From Citromicrobium bathyomarinum (GTDB lineage: Bacteria > Pseudomonadota > Alphaproteobacteria > Sphingomonadales > Sphingomonadaceae), in NCBI RefSeq assembly GCF_021021475.1, contig NZ_JAINWL010000004.1, forward strand, positions 248,001 through 312,000: a stretch of DNA of 64,000 nucleotides, given 5' to 3'. Both the position numbers and the translations under genes were made by a program. Below the pieces are notes generated by a model. The model saw only the letters and a program-made list of their open reading frames with translations. It searched no databases and had not been told where the DNA came from. This document shows, piece after piece, positions 46,482-55,774 of the stretch (position 1 is its first letter; every line of letters begins with the position of its first letter).

Positions 46482-49477
46482 CGCGTGGCCCCCGGTTCGC
46501 TCTCCCTGCCCAGCCATTCCTCCAGCCGCATCAGCTGGTCGTAGGTGGCATACAGCTTGAGGTCGGGATTGGGCCGCGCGGTGAAGGGCGCATCGCCGAG
46601 GATCCAGGTGTCGAGCGCTTCGGCAAGGTAGCGCCGGGTTTCGGGCAGGAAATCGTCGGGCTCCATCCCGGTGCGGGCATTGCCGATCTTCAGCGGCGTG
46701 GTGACATAGCCAAATCCCGTGTCCGACTTCGCATCGCGCCCGAGGGACCAGTATTCGAACCGCGTCGGCACGCCTTCGATACCGCGATCGGCATAGGCGC
46801 CCTCCTCCACCAGCAGGCCCAGCGTGCCGAGCTGCAGCGCGAAGCCTTCCTCGACCATTCTTTTGGATGGCGGGCCACCAGTCTTGTAGTCGACGATCGC
46901 GTAGCTGCCGTCCGGCAGCCGGTCGATCCGGTCGGCGGTGCCGGTGATCTCGATGCCAGAGAACAGGTGACGGCCCTTCTGCTCGACCGCGACGATCCGG
47001 CGATCGGGATCGGAGCCGACCTCATTCTCGATCCATTCGAGCGCGGCCATCAGGCGCGGCTCCCACAAAGCGCGGGTCAGCGGATGCGCGTCCATCGCGC
47101 CCAGATGCTTGGTCGCCAGATCGACCAGCGCCCCGCCCTGCTTGTGCCATTCCTCCAGAATCGCGTGGGCGAGCGTGCCCTGCCACGCGGGGCTGGGCTC
47201 CGCGTCGAGCGGGTCGCGCTCCTTCAGCCGCAGGATCGCATTGGCGTAGAACTGGTAGGGATCGGAGCGTAGCCGGTCGAGCGCGGTCGCGCTGATCGTC
47301 ACCCGGCGCGCCTCGGCCGGCGGGCGCGGCTGGGGCACCGGATAGAGCGGCGCGGGATCGGCATCGCGCAGGGCGTCGACCAGTGCGGGCAGCTCGCTTT
47401 CCTCATGACGCTTGGCCAGATCGCCCAGCAAGGCCTTGATCCGCAGGAAGAAACGCGATGGAATCGCAGGGCCGTCGGCATCGCGCGCGGCCCGGGTGAG
47501 CAGCACTTGCGGTGCGCCCAGCGCACCCGCCAGATCATGCGCGGCAAGCCCGATGCGGAACTCGCCGCCGGGCACGCCCAGAGCGCGCAGCACCGGCGGC
47601 GCGAGCAGCGGATCGGGCGAGGCGCCGCCCGGCCAGGTGCCTTCGTTGAGGCCCGCGCAGATGATCAAGTCCGCCCGCGCCATCCGGCTTTCGAGCAGAC
47701 CGTAGACCGCCACGCGCGGGTGCCCGCCATAGGCCGGGCGCACCGCGACCCGCTCCATCGCATCGGTCAGCACATCATGCAGGTCGCGCGGGTCGATCAT
47801 GGTGCCCGCCGCGCTCGCCTGCTCGCGAAGGTCGTCGACGAAGCTGCCCAGCGCGCGGCCATCCTCGCGCGCCCACACCGCCTCGCCGCAGAATGCCTCC
47901 AGTACCTCAGCCAGCGAGCCGAGAAGGTCTGCCAGTGGCGCGTCCTCGTCCCGCTCCATCAGCGGGGCGAGCCTGTCCGCAACCGTGCCCCACCATGCAT
48001 CGACATCGGCCTTCGCAGCGATGGCGCGCAAGGGTGCGAGGCCGGGTGCCGGACGCGGGCCGCGCAGCCAGTCCTCGAACCGGCGCAGCGCATCGAGCCA
48101 GTCGGCGCGGGCACGATCGGAATCCTCCGCCCCCGCGACCCTGACGAAGGGATGGCCGAGGAAGGCGATCAGCGGCACCGGCGCGGCGCGGTCCGCGATC
48201 ACCTGTGCGAGCAGCAGCAGAGCGCGGCCCGCAGCGGTATCGCACAGCGGTGCGCCCGCCGAATCGTCGGCCTGAATATCCCAGCGGCGCAGGTGATGGA
48301 CGATCCGCCGGGCGAGCGAGCGGTCGGGTGTGACCACCGCCACGCGCTTCTGCGGCTCTTCCAGCTTGCGGCGCACCGCCAGCGCGACCGCCTGCGCCTC
48401 CTCCTCCGGATTGCCCGTTTCGAGCAGCTGCACCGCCGCCAGACGGCGCTTTTCGGAAGGCAACTCGACCCAGCTCTTGCTCGCCTGCGGAGGCAGGAAC
48501 AGCGCGCTGACCGCGTGGGTCCGGTCGGGGTTCGCCGCAGTCAACCCGCGCCGGTGCCATTGTCGCACCTCGCCGCGATTGACGCCCATCCGGCCCAGCA
48601 GCAGCTTGAGGTGATATTGCGGATGGGTCGGCGCATCATGGCGCCCCAGCCGCTCGCCATCGGCATCGTCGGACTGCCCCGCGCGGCCAAGCTCGTCCCA
48701 CGCCGCGTCTGACAGCGAGAGGTCGAGATCAGGCAGGATCACCGCGCCCTGCGGCAGTTCGCTCACCACCCGCAGCAGCCGCGCGAGCGCGGGCGCGGCG
48801 CTGGTGACGCCTGCGGCGACGATCGGCGTGACGGGCGGCTCGGCGCGCCAGCTTTTCGCGGCATGGGCGAACAGCTGGTTGCGCCGCGTGGCGGAATCGA
48901 CGCGGCCCATCGCCTGCAATTCGGCGAGCCAGCGCGCCTGCACCCTGGCAAAACGCCGCAGGCTGTCCTGCCAGTGCCCGGCGACCGAGCCGACCACGTC
49001 GAGCACCCGGTCTCCGAGCAGATCTTCGGGAGCGATCTCTTCGACCAGCAGGCGGTCCATCGTTTCGGCGATCATCCGCGCCTGCCTGAACAGCGGCGGG
49101 CCTTTGGGGGCATCCTTGCCCATCTCCTCGGCCAGCAGCGCGGCGAGCCTCAGCCAGCGGAAGGTCGGGTCGACGGCTGGCGGAATCTCGTCGGCCCCCA
49201 GCGGATCGAGCAGCGGGCCGAGCGCTTCGTCGAGCGACAGGTCGCCGATGGTCACCATCCGCGGCAGCAGCAGGCCCGCACCGCCCTCCTCGCCCATATG
49301 GCGCACGAAGGCTTCGCTGACCGTGCGAATCGCGCGCCCGCTCGGCAGCAGCAGGGTCAGCCGCGCAAGGCCCAGGCCGTCTTCGGAATATCGCGGGACC
49401 AGTCCCGCCACCAGCGCATCGGCGAACCCGCGATGGGCTGCGATCGAAAAAACTTGCGGTCGCGCAGCGTCAGCCAC
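46478..49477 (-). CDS. addB: Double-strand break repair protein AddB
   Basis: 999 residues from the GTG at 49475-49477 (VADAARPQVFSIAAHRGFAD); the longer open frame would run antisense within the murU coding region and has no similarity. The N-terminal UvrD-like fold includes LTLLLPSGRAIRTVSEAFVR. The C-terminal nuclease domain is intact: GTLAHAILEEWHKQGGALVD and YAIVDYKTGGPPSKRMVEEG, with the D-Y-K catalytic motif. It has the Cys/helicase pattern of the alphaproteobacterial AddB subgroup. The start overlaps the murU stop by 8 nt and the stop overlaps addA by 4 nt, so the pair is coupled. Confidence 0.93.
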   Translation of the reverse strand: MADAARPQVFSIAAHRGFADALVAGLVPRYSEDGLGLARLTLLLPSGRAIRTVSEAFVRHMGEEGGAGLLLPRMVTIGDLSLDEALGPLLDPLGADEIPPAVDPTFRWLRLAALLAEEMGKDAPKGPPLFRQARMIAETMDRLLVEEIAPEDLLGDRVLDVVGSVAGHWQDSLRRFARVQARWLAELQAMGRVDSATRRNQLFAHAAKSWRAEPPVTPIVAAGVTSAAPALARLLRVVSELPQGAVILPDLDLSLSDAAWDELGRAGQSDDADGERLGRHDAPTHPQYHLKLLLGRMGVNRGEVRQWHRRGLTAANPDRTHAVSALFLPPQASKSWVELPSEKRRLAAVQLLETGNPEEEAQAVALAVRRKLEEPQKRVAVVTPDRSLARRIVHHLRRWDIQADDSAGAPLCDTAAGRALLLLAQVIADRAAPVPLIAFLGHPFVRVAGAEDSDRARADWLDALRRFEDWLRGPRPAPGLAPLRAIAAKADVDAWWGTVADRLAPLMERDEDAPLADLLGSLAEVLEAFCGEAVWAREDGRALGSFVDDLREQASAAGTMIDPRDLHDVLTDAMERVAVRPAYGGHPRVAVYGLLESRMARADLIICAGLNEGTWPGGASPDPLLAPPVLRALGVPGGEFRIGLAAHDLAGALGAPQVLLTRAARDADGPAIPSRFFLRIKALLGDLAKRHEESELPALVDALRDADPAPLYPVPQPRPPAEARRVTISATALDRLRSDPYQFYANAILRLKERDPLDAEPSPAWQGTLAHAILEEWHKQGGALVDLATKHLGAMDAHPLTRALWEPRLMAALEWIENEVGSDPDRRIVAVEQKGRHLFSGIEITGTADRIDRLPDGSYAIVDYKTGGPPSKRMVEEGFALQLGTLGLLVEEGAYADRGIEGVPTRFEYWSLGRDAKSDTGFGYVTTPLKIGNARTGMEPDDFLPETRRYLAEALDTWILGDAPFTARPNPDLKLYATYDQLMRLEEWLGRESEPGATR

Positions 49478-50186
49478 GCGACAGCGCCTCCTCGGTCGGG
49501 CGGATCGCCTGCGGCGTGCCGACCTCGAACCAGTCGCCGGTGAACGGCAGGCCGAACAGTCGCCCTTCCTCGATCGCCCGGTTCCACAAGATGTTGGTCG
49601 AGAACTTGCCCTCGGGCGCATCGCGCAGCAGGCGGTGGGAGACCAGCTGAATGCCGGTGTAGATGAAGGGCGCGATACGCCCCGGCTGGCGGCGCGAGAC
49701 CTTGCCCGCCGCATCAAGATGGAAATCGCCCGGCCCGTCGAAATTGGCCGCGCGCTTGTGCGGCACCACCAGCACCAGCGCGTCCATCCGCTCCGCATCC
49801 CACAGCATCGACAGGTCGGCAAAGGCGTTGCGCGGCCCGTCGAGCCAGATGTTGTCCGAGTTGAGGCAGAAGAACGGATCGGGCAGCAGGCCCTGCGCCT
49901 TGATCATCCCGCCGCCGGTTTCGAGCAATGCGTCCCGCTCGTCAGAGATGGTGACCTTGGGATTCGCCCGCCCGGTCACATGCGCTTCGAGCGCGTCGGC
50001 CAGGTAATGGACGTTGACCACCGCGCGCGCGACGCCCGCATCGGCCAGCCGGTCCAGCGTATGGTCGATCAGCGGCTTGCCCGCGACACGAACCATCGGC
50101 TTGGGCATGGTCGCGGTCAGCGGACGCATCCGCTTGCCCAGCCCTGCCGCCATCACCATCGCGGTGTCGGAGGCGAGGCTGCTCAT
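49470..50186 (-). CDS. murU: N-acetylmuramate alpha-1-phosphate uridylyltransferase (MurU)
   Basis: 238 residues. NTP-transferase fold: AMVMAAGLGKRMRPLTATMP (nucleotide-binding G-x-G-x-R), PMVRVAGKPLIDHTLDRLAD and CLNSDNIWLDGP (Asp-Asn metal). This would make UDP-MurNAc from MurNAc-1-phosphate in the fosfomycin-bypassing recycling route. The assignment as MurU rather than mannose- or glucose-1-phosphate enzyme rests largely on the adjacent AmgK kinase. Its ATG overlaps the amgK stop by 4 nt, and its stop overlaps addB's GTG by 8 nt. Confidence 0.85.
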   Translation of the reverse strand: MSSLASDTAMVMAAGLGKRMRPLTATMPKPMVRVAGKPLIDHTLDRLADAGVARAVVNVHYLADALEAHVTGRANPKVTISDERDALLETGGGMIKAQGLLPDPFFCLNSDNIWLDGPRNAFADLSMLWDAERMDALVLVVPHKRAANFDGPGDFHLDAAGKVSRRQPGRIAPFIYTGIQLVSHRLLRDAPEGKFSTNILWNRAIEEGRLFGLPFTGDWFEVGTPQAIRPTEEALSRG

Positions 50187-51166
50187 GCCTCCAGCGCTCC
50201 GTTGCGCGCGCGCAGGTCCGCGGGAATGTTGGCCGCGAACCACTGCGCCACCGGAGCCAGCGCGGGGTGCGTCAGATCGCGCTCCAGCGCCTCCCACACG
50301 CGCGGGATCAGGGCGAGATAGCGCGGCTTGCCGTCACGCTGGTTGAGGCGCGCGAAGATGCCGACGATCTTGGTGTTCCGCTGCGCGCCGAGCCGTGCGT
50401 AATCGGCATCGAACTCGTCGCCGCAATCGGCACATTCGCGATAGCGGGCGAGCATCCGCGTCTCCAGTTCGGGCGTCACATCGCGCCGCGCGTCCTGCAA
50501 CAGGGAGACAAGATCATAGGCCGGGTGGCCGACCAGCGCGTCCTGGAAATCGATCACGCCCTGACTGCCCGCACCGCTATCGGGCGCGAGCAGCATGATG
50601 TTCTCCGCGTGATAATCGCGCAGCACGGTCACGCCGGGCTGCTGGTTCGCGGCCAGCGGGGCGAGCACTTCGCGCCAGGCAGCGTCGAACCCGTCGCTAT
50701 CGACATCCAGCCCCAGCGCCGGGCAATACCACTGCGTGAACAGTTGCGCCTCGCGCAGATAGGTTTCCTCGTCATAGGGCGGGAAAGGCCCGGCGGGCTT
50801 ACGGTGCAGATCGGCGAGCGTGTCGATCGCGGCGGCATAGGCCTCGTCCTCGGCGGCCGGATTCTCGTCCAGCCAGTCGCGCATCCGCGCATCTCCGAAA
50901 TCCTCGATCAGCACCCAGCCATTGTCGAGATCCTCGGCATAGATCTGCGGCGCGCGGATCTGCTGGTCGAGCAGCCAGCGCCCGACATGCAGGAACTCGC
51001 GCGGCTCCTCGGGCGGGGGCGCGTGCATCAGCATCGCGCTCTTGCCTTCATGGTGGAGCCGGAAATAGCGGCGGAAGCTGGCATCGCCGGTCAGCGGTGC
51101 GATCTGCGCCCCGGCCCAGCCTGCCGCGCCGAGGAAGTCGTGAATACCGTCAGGCAATGTCGTCAT
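50183..51166 (-). CDS. amgK: Anomeric N-acetylmuramate/N-acetylglucosamine kinase (AmgK)
   Basis: 327 residues from MTTLPDGIHDFLGAAGWAGA (ATG 51164-51166). Aminoglycoside-phosphotransferase fold: NGWVLIEDFGDARMRDWLDE in the hinge region, VTVLRDYHAENIMLLAPDSG (catalytic Asp and Asn), and the metal-binding VIDFQDALVGHPAYDLVSLL. Phosphorylates MurNAc (and GlcNAc) at the anomeric position, feeding MurU. Homologous pairs are known in Pseudomonas putida and Caulobacter. It overlaps tsaE upstream and murU downstream by ATGA. Confidence 0.87.
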   Translation of the reverse strand: MTTLPDGIHDFLGAAGWAGAQIAPLTGDASFRRYFRLHHEGKSAMLMHAPPPEEPREFLHVGRWLLDQQIRAPQIYAEDLDNGWVLIEDFGDARMRDWLDENPAAEDEAYAAAIDTLADLHRKPAGPFPPYDEETYLREAQLFTQWYCPALGLDVDSDGFDAAWREVLAPLAANQQPGVTVLRDYHAENIMLLAPDSGAGSQGVIDFQDALVGHPAYDLVSLLQDARRDVTPELETRMLARYRECADCGDEFDADYARLGAQRNTKIVGIFARLNQRDGKPRYLALIPRVWEALERDLTHPALAPVAQWFAANIPADLRARNGALEA

Positions 51167-51621
51167 GGCGCGCGTCCTAGCCAATCTGCCCCGCCTTCGA
51201 CAATCGCCTTGCGACCGGCTTGCGCATTTGCCCCCGCGAAAGATACGTCGATGGTCAGGCAGGCTGGTTCGTGTGCAAAGCCGCCCGCGCGTTCGGGCCA
51301 TTCGGTGATCAGCACCGCGCCATCGCGATAATCGTCGAGGCCCAGTTCCTCGACCTCGGCAGGATCTTCGAGGCGGTAGAAATCCGCATGCGCGACCGGC
51401 GGCTGGAGCGCCTCGTACATCTCGATCAGAGTGAAGGTCGGCGATGGGACTTCGCCCACGTGCCCCGCTGCGCGGAGGATCGCACGGGCGAGCGTGGTCT
51501 TGCCCGCGCCCAGCGGGCCGGACAGCGCAATCACGTCGCCGGGGCGCATGGCAGCGGCGATCCGCGCGCCCAGCGCCTCCATCGACGCGAGATCGGGCAG
51601 GTCGATCGCTGTCCGCGTCAT
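51163..51621 (-). CDS. tsaE: tRNA threonylcarbamoyladenosine biosynthesis protein TsaE
   Basis: 152 residues from MTRTAIDLPDLASMEALGAR. ATPase that acts with TsaB/TsaD in t6A37 formation. The Walker A is IALSGPLGAGKTTLARAILR; the Thr-rich switch is VPSPTFTLIEMYEAL; the HADFYRLEDPAEVEELGLDD block and the DGAVLITEWPERA strand (with the conserved W) follow. Both ends overlap neighbours by ATGA: the start with the divL stop, the stop with the amgK start. The partner genes tsaB and tsaD are not in the window. Confidence 0.95.
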   Translation of the reverse strand: MTRTAIDLPDLASMEALGARIAAAMRPGDVIALSGPLGAGKTTLARAILRAAGHVGEVPSPTFTLIEMYEALQPPVAHADFYRLEDPAEVEELGLDDYRDGAVLITEWPERAGGFAHEPACLTIDVSFAGANAQAGRKAIVEGGADWLGRAP

Positions 51622-53972
51622 GCCAGCGGCAACCACAGGCTGACACTGGTGCCGATGCGCTTTTCGGAATGGATATCGAAGCGCCCGCCATGCGCCTCGA
51701 TCAGCTGCCTGGCGAGCGGCAGGCCCAGCCCCTGCCGACGGGTCGCCTCCGCCCCGCCCTCACTCGCCGAGCGCATCCCGTCGAGCGCCAGCGCCAGCTC
51801 GTTCTCGTCCATCCCCCGGCCATTATCCGAAATCACGATCCGCACCCCGCCATCCTGCTTCGCCAGATCGACCAGAATGCGGCCCTTTTCGCCGGAGGCT
51901 TCGATCGCATTGTCGAGCAATTGCCCGATCGCACGGCCCAGCTGGCGCGGATCGGCCTGCAATTTGAGCGCCTGGCTACCGCGCAGGTCGAGCGTGATCG
52001 ACTTCGCCTCGATCACATCCTCGCGTGCCCGGGCCACGCCGGTGACGAAGGCCAGCAGCGACAATTCGCGCCGCGCGATGGGCAGCAGCCCCGCCTCGCT
52101 CTGCGACAGGTCGAGCACGTTTTCGACTTGGTCGGTCAGCCGTGCGACCGATTCGATGATCGCGGCGACATATTCCTTCGCGCCATCGCTCAGCGGCCCG
52201 GCAACCTCGGCCTGCAGCAGCTCGGCAAAGCCGCCGATCGAGGTCAGCGGCGTGCGGAATTCGTAGGACATGTTGGCGAGGAAGCGGGTCTTCACCTTGT
52301 CCGCCTGCTCCAGAGCTTCGGCGCGGTCGCGCAGCGCGGTTTCGGCCTGTTCATTGGCGGTCACGTCCAGCGTGGTCAGCAGGCCGTTGCCATCGGGCAG
52401 TGGAATGCCGGCAAATTCGATCGTCCGCCCGTCGGCCAGCTGGAGCCGCCCAGCCCGCTCCTTGCGGTCGAGCGTGGCGGAGCGGATCACCTCACCCACG
52501 CCCTTGGCCTGCTTGGGCCGGGCGAGATTGGGCTGGATCAGGCCGAGCAGCGCATCGACCGAGGGGTGTTCGTCCAGCGCATCGGGTTCCAGCCCCCAGG
52601 TCTCAGGGAAACTGTGGTTCCACAATTGCAGCCGACCGTCGGGCGCGAACACCGCCAGCGCTTCGAACAGGCTGTCGAGCATGGCGGTGCGCGTGCGCAG
52701 CAGCGTGTCGCGATTGGCCGCGAGGCTCAGCTGTTCGGTCCGGTCTTCGAGGATCAGCGCGAGCCCGCCATCTGGCATCGGCTGGCCGACCACCTGCAGG
52801 TGCGTACCGTCGGACAGCGGCCAGTCTTCCTCCTGCGTATCGCCCGCCTCGAACCAGGCCATGCGGTCCTTTCGCCAGCTGGGAAAGTCGCGCACCTCGG
52901 GCAGGCGGCCTTCGTCGCGCGCATCGCTGAGCAGGCGTTCGAACGGCGTGCCCAGCCCGCTGGCACCCGGGCGCACGCCCAGCAGGCGGCGGAACGGCTG
53001 GTTGGCGAAGGTGAGCCGCCGCTGGTCGTCGAACTGCGCCACCCCGACCGAGAGACGATCGAGCATGGACCGCTGCGCCTCGCGATAGGCGCGGTGTTCG
53101 CGGGCCAGATCTTCCTGTTCCTGAATATCGACCGCGTAGCCCGCGACACCTTCCTCGGCCAGCGGCAGGTCGGACACGCGAAAGCGCCGCCGCATCCCGT
53201 CGACATTGGTGACCGAAACAACCCGTTCGACCGGCGCGCCGCTTTCCGCCGCCTGCCGCGCGATCTCGGCCGGCGGCTCCCCGTCGACCGCCTCGACCAG
53301 CTCGATCTGCTGGTCGATCACGCTTTGCGCGTCATCGGCACCCACGGCTGCGACATAGGCCTTGTTGACCAGTTGCAGCTCCATATCGGCGTTACGGAAC
53401 CACATCGGCGTGGGTGCGGCCTCGATCAGGCCGACCAGCGCGGCGAAATCGGATCGGGCGCGCGCTGCCTCCTTGCGCATCCGGCCCAGTTCGAGCTCGC
53501 TCTCGCTGAAATCGAACACCCAGATCAGCGCTGCGCCCGCGGGCGAGACCTGCGGATCGGCGAGGCTGCCGCGCAGGGCGAGGCTGCGCGAGGAGCCGGG
53601 CAGCGTCACCGCCATGCGGAACGGCGCGGCGGATTTCTGCGCGAGGCGGACCTTCTGGGTCAGTTCGTCGAGCTGTTCGCGGCTGAGCCCGCGATCGGGA
53701 TATTTGGCCAGCTCGCTGATGAACTGCGGCAGCTGATCAAAGCCGAGCCAGTGGGCAAGCCTGTCGCTGCCTTCCAGCCGTCCGTCGCTGCGCACCACCA
53801 GCGCGGCGGCGGGTGCCTCGTCCAGCAGGCGCGCCATCCGCTTGGCATTGCGGCGCGCGGCCTCGGCCCCGCGCGAACGCGAGGCGGCGGCGATCATCAG
53901 CCACGCCGCAGCAGCGGTCCACGCCGCGAGCAGCAGGCCGAGCAGTGCCAGCGCGGTTGAGCCTAAGTCCAT
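51618..53972 (-). CDS. divL: DivL-like PAS histidine-kinase homologue with Tyr in place of phosphoacceptor His
   Basis: 784 residues beginning MDLGSTALALLGLLLAAWTA with one N-terminal transmembrane helix. About three PAS-like regions follow (starting near LLDEAPAAALVV, LIEAAPTPMWFRN and MLDRLSVGVAQFD) plus a fourth (SLFEALAVFAPDG). The dimerisation segment reads FLANMSYEFRTPLTSIGGFA: Tyr570 stands where the HisKA phosphoacceptor His normally is, exactly as in Caulobacter DivL (Tyr550). The ATPase domain keeps an N-box/G1 (VISDNGRGMDENELALALDG) and G2 (ATRRQGLGLPLARQLIEAHG). DivL controls CckA/CtrA signalling in cell-cycle regulation; the same role here is inferred from the family. It heads the overlapping divL-addA gene chain, 91 bp after ahcY. 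Confidence 0.88.
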   Translation of the reverse strand: MDLGSTALALLGLLLAAWTAAAAWLMIAAASRSRGAEAARRNAKRMARLLDEAPAAALVVRSDGRLEGSDRLAHWLGFDQLPQFISELAKYPDRGLSREQLDELTQKVRLAQKSAAPFRMAVTLPGSSRSLALRGSLADPQVSPAGAALIWVFDFSESELELGRMRKEAARARSDFAALVGLIEAAPTPMWFRNADMELQLVNKAYVAAVGADDAQSVIDQQIELVEAVDGEPPAEIARQAAESGAPVERVVSVTNVDGMRRRFRVSDLPLAEEGVAGYAVDIQEQEDLAREHRAYREAQRSMLDRLSVGVAQFDDQRRLTFANQPFRRLLGVRPGASGLGTPFERLLSDARDEGRLPEVRDFPSWRKDRMAWFEAGDTQEEDWPLSDGTHLQVVGQPMPDGGLALILEDRTEQLSLAANRDTLLRTRTAMLDSLFEALAVFAPDGRLQLWNHSFPETWGLEPDALDEHPSVDALLGLIQPNLARPKQAKGVGEVIRSATLDRKERAGRLQLADGRTIEFAGIPLPDGNGLLTTLDVTANEQAETALRDRAEALEQADKVKTRFLANMSYEFRTPLTSIGGFAELLQAEVAGPLSDGAKEYVAAIIESVARLTDQVENVLDLSQSEAGLLPIARRELSLLAFVTGVARAREDVIEAKSITLDLRGSQALKLQADPRQLGRAIGQLLDNAIEASGEKGRILVDLAKQDGGVRIVISDNGRGMDENELALALDGMRSASEGGAEATRRQGLGLPLARQLIEAHGGRFDIHSEKRIGTSVSLWLPLA

Positions 53973-54063
53973 GAGAATCAGCTAGGCCCGGCAATGGTCG
54001 CTTGGCAACCACGCCGGGCCTGCAAGACGGGCGAGTTTCCCCGCCCGTGAGATGATCGCTGGC

Positions 54064-55455
54064 TTAGTAGCGATAATGCTCGGGCTTGAACGGGCCTTCC
54101 TGGGACACGCCGATGTAGTCGGCCTGTTCCTTGCTCAGCTCGGTCAGCTGGACATTGAGCTTGGCGAGGTGGAGCGCGGCAACCTCTTCGTCGAGGTGCT
54201 TGGGCAGAACGTGGACCGCGTTCTCGTATTCGCCCGCCTTGGTGAACAGTTCGATCTGCGCGAGCACCTGGTTGGTGAAGCTGGCGCTCATCACGAAGCT
54301 GGGGTGGCCGGTCGCGTTGCCGAGGTTGAGCAGGCGGCCCTTGGACAGCAGCAGGATGCGCTTGCCATCGGGGAATTCGACCATGTCGACCTGCGGCTTG
54401 ATCTCGGTCCACTTCATGTTGCCGAGCCCTTCGACCTGGATCTCGTTATCGAAGTGGCCGATGTTCCCGACGATCGCCATGTCCTTCATGGCGCGCATGT
54501 GATCGACGGTGATCACGTCCTTGTTGCCGGTCGTGGTGACGAAGATGTCGGCGCGCTTGGTCGCCTCTTCCATGGTCACGACTTCGTAGCCGTCCATCGC
54601 GGCCTGCAGGGCGCAGATCGGGTCGATTTCAGTGACCATGACGCGCGCTCCGGCACCGGCCAGCGAGGCTGCCGAGCCCTTGCCAACGTCGCCGTAGCCC
54701 GCGACGCAGGCGACCTTGCCGGCCATCATCACGTCGGTGCCGCGACGAATCCCGTCGACCAGCGATTCCTTACAGCCGTACTTGTTGTCGAACTTCGACT
54801 TGGTGACGGAGTCGTTCACGTTGATCGCCGGGAACGGCAGCTTGCCCGCCTTCGACAGCTGGTAGAGGCGGTTGACGCCCGTGGTGGTCTCTTCCGACAC
54901 GCCGCGCACGGTTTCGACCGTCTTGGTCAGGTAGCCGGGCTTGCGTTCGATAAAGGCCTTGAGGGCGCGCTGCATTTCACGCTCTTCCTCGTTGGTCGGT
55001 GCGGGCATTTCTTCGCCCGCTTCGATCCGGGCACCCCACAGCGCGAACATGGTCGCATCGCCGCCATCGTCGAGGATCATGTTGCAGGGCTCATCGCCCC
55101 AGTCGAAGATGTGCGCGACGTAGTCCCAGTATTCGGCCAGCGTTTCGCCCTTCACGGCGAACACCGGAATGCCCTGATCGGCAATCGCTGCGGCGGCGTG
55201 GTCCTGCGTCGAATAGATGTTGCAGGTGGTCCAGCGCACGTCCGCGCCCAGCGCGACGAGCGTTTCGATCAGCACCGCGGTCTGGATCGTCATGTGCAGC
55301 GAACCGGCGATCTTCGCGCCCTTGAGCGGCTTGCTGTCGCCATACTGTTCGCGCAGCGCCATCAGGCCGGGCATTTCGGTTTCGGCGATCGCGATTTCCT
55401 TGCGACCGTAGTCTGCCAGGCCGATGTCTGCGATAATATTTGCGGGGGTAGCCAT
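54064..55455 (-). CDS. ahcY: Adenosylhomocysteinase (S-adenosylhomocysteine hydrolase)
   Basis: Splits SAH to adenosine and homocysteine, removing the product inhibitor of methyltransferases. 463 residues from [20 protein letters not shown] (ATG 55453-55455; the perfect SD AAAGGAG precedes it; an upstream in-frame extension is rejected). Landmarks: [35 protein letters not shown], the NAD motif [20 protein letters not shown] and the C-terminal [20 protein letters not shown] and [17 protein letters not shown]. It is followed 91 bp later by divL on the same strand. A 20-bp palindrome lies about 100 bp upstream of its start. Confidence 0.97.
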   Translation of the reverse strand: MATPANIIADIGLADYGRKEIAIAETEMPGLMALREQYGDSKPLKGAKIAGSLHMTIQTAVLIETLVALGADVRWTTCNIYSTQDHAAAAIADQGIPVFAVKGETLAEYWDYVAHIFDWGDEPCNMILDDGGDATMFALWGARIEAGEEMPAPTNEEEREMQRALKAFIERKPGYLTKTVETVRGVSEETTTGVNRLYQLSKAGKLPFPAINVNDSVTKSKFDNKYGCKESLVDGIRRGTDVMMAGKVACVAGYGDVGKGSAASLAGAGARVMVTEIDPICALQAAMDGYEVVTMEEATKRADIFVTTTGNKDVITVDHMRAMKDMAIVGNIGHFDNEIQVEGLGNMKWTEIKPQVDMVEFPDGKRILLLSKGRLLNLGNATGHPSFVMSASFTNQVLAQIELFTKAGEYENAVHVLPKHLDEEVAALHLAKLNVQLTELSKEQADYIGVSQEGPFKPEHYRY

Positions 55456-55558
55456 GCTAGCTCCTTTGGGTTTGGTGGGCATACGCCCTTTAAGGCGCAG
55501 GGAACCCGGGGAATGTTCCGTTGCGGGCGTTGAGGTGCCGCGCAGATTGATACGGCCC

Positions 55559-55578
55559 ATATAAAGACTTCTTTATAT
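55559..55578 (-). promoter_or_regulatory. Palindromic operator in the ahcY promoter region
   Basis: ATATAAAGA-CT-TCTTTATAT: 9-bp perfect arms around a 2-bp centre, 104 bp upstream of the ahcY start. On the minus strand a TTGCAG (55579-55584) precedes it and a TATA-rich segment forms its far arm, so it overlaps a plausible core promoter. This fits a repressor operator of the ArsR/SahR type that controls methionine-cycle genes; the regulator itself is not in the window and the assignment is inference. Confidence 0.6.
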
Positions 55579-55774
55579 CTGCAAGCGATGTGCGCCGGTG
55601 AATGCGCCCGAAAATTCTTTGCGTGCGACGAAAAGCGCCCAAACGGGAAAGAATGCGGTGCCGAGCCGTATGTTCTGTTGAACGCGGTTGCGCGCGCGCC
55701 GATCCCTTCAGGATTGCCCGAAGCCTAAGACCGCGCCACACAGCGCTCCACGACTCAAACCGCGAAGGATAGAC

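Noticed and set aside
51444-53960. 838-codon + strand open frame antisense to divL
   Set aside because: Shadow of a high-GC coding strand. The divL frame has the kinase motifs and the operon overlaps.
55456-55558. Possible SAM or SAH riboswitch in the ahcY leader
   Set aside because: A GGAAC/GTTCC-like hairpin exists, but no recognisable core of a known class is visible. A covariance-model search would be needed.
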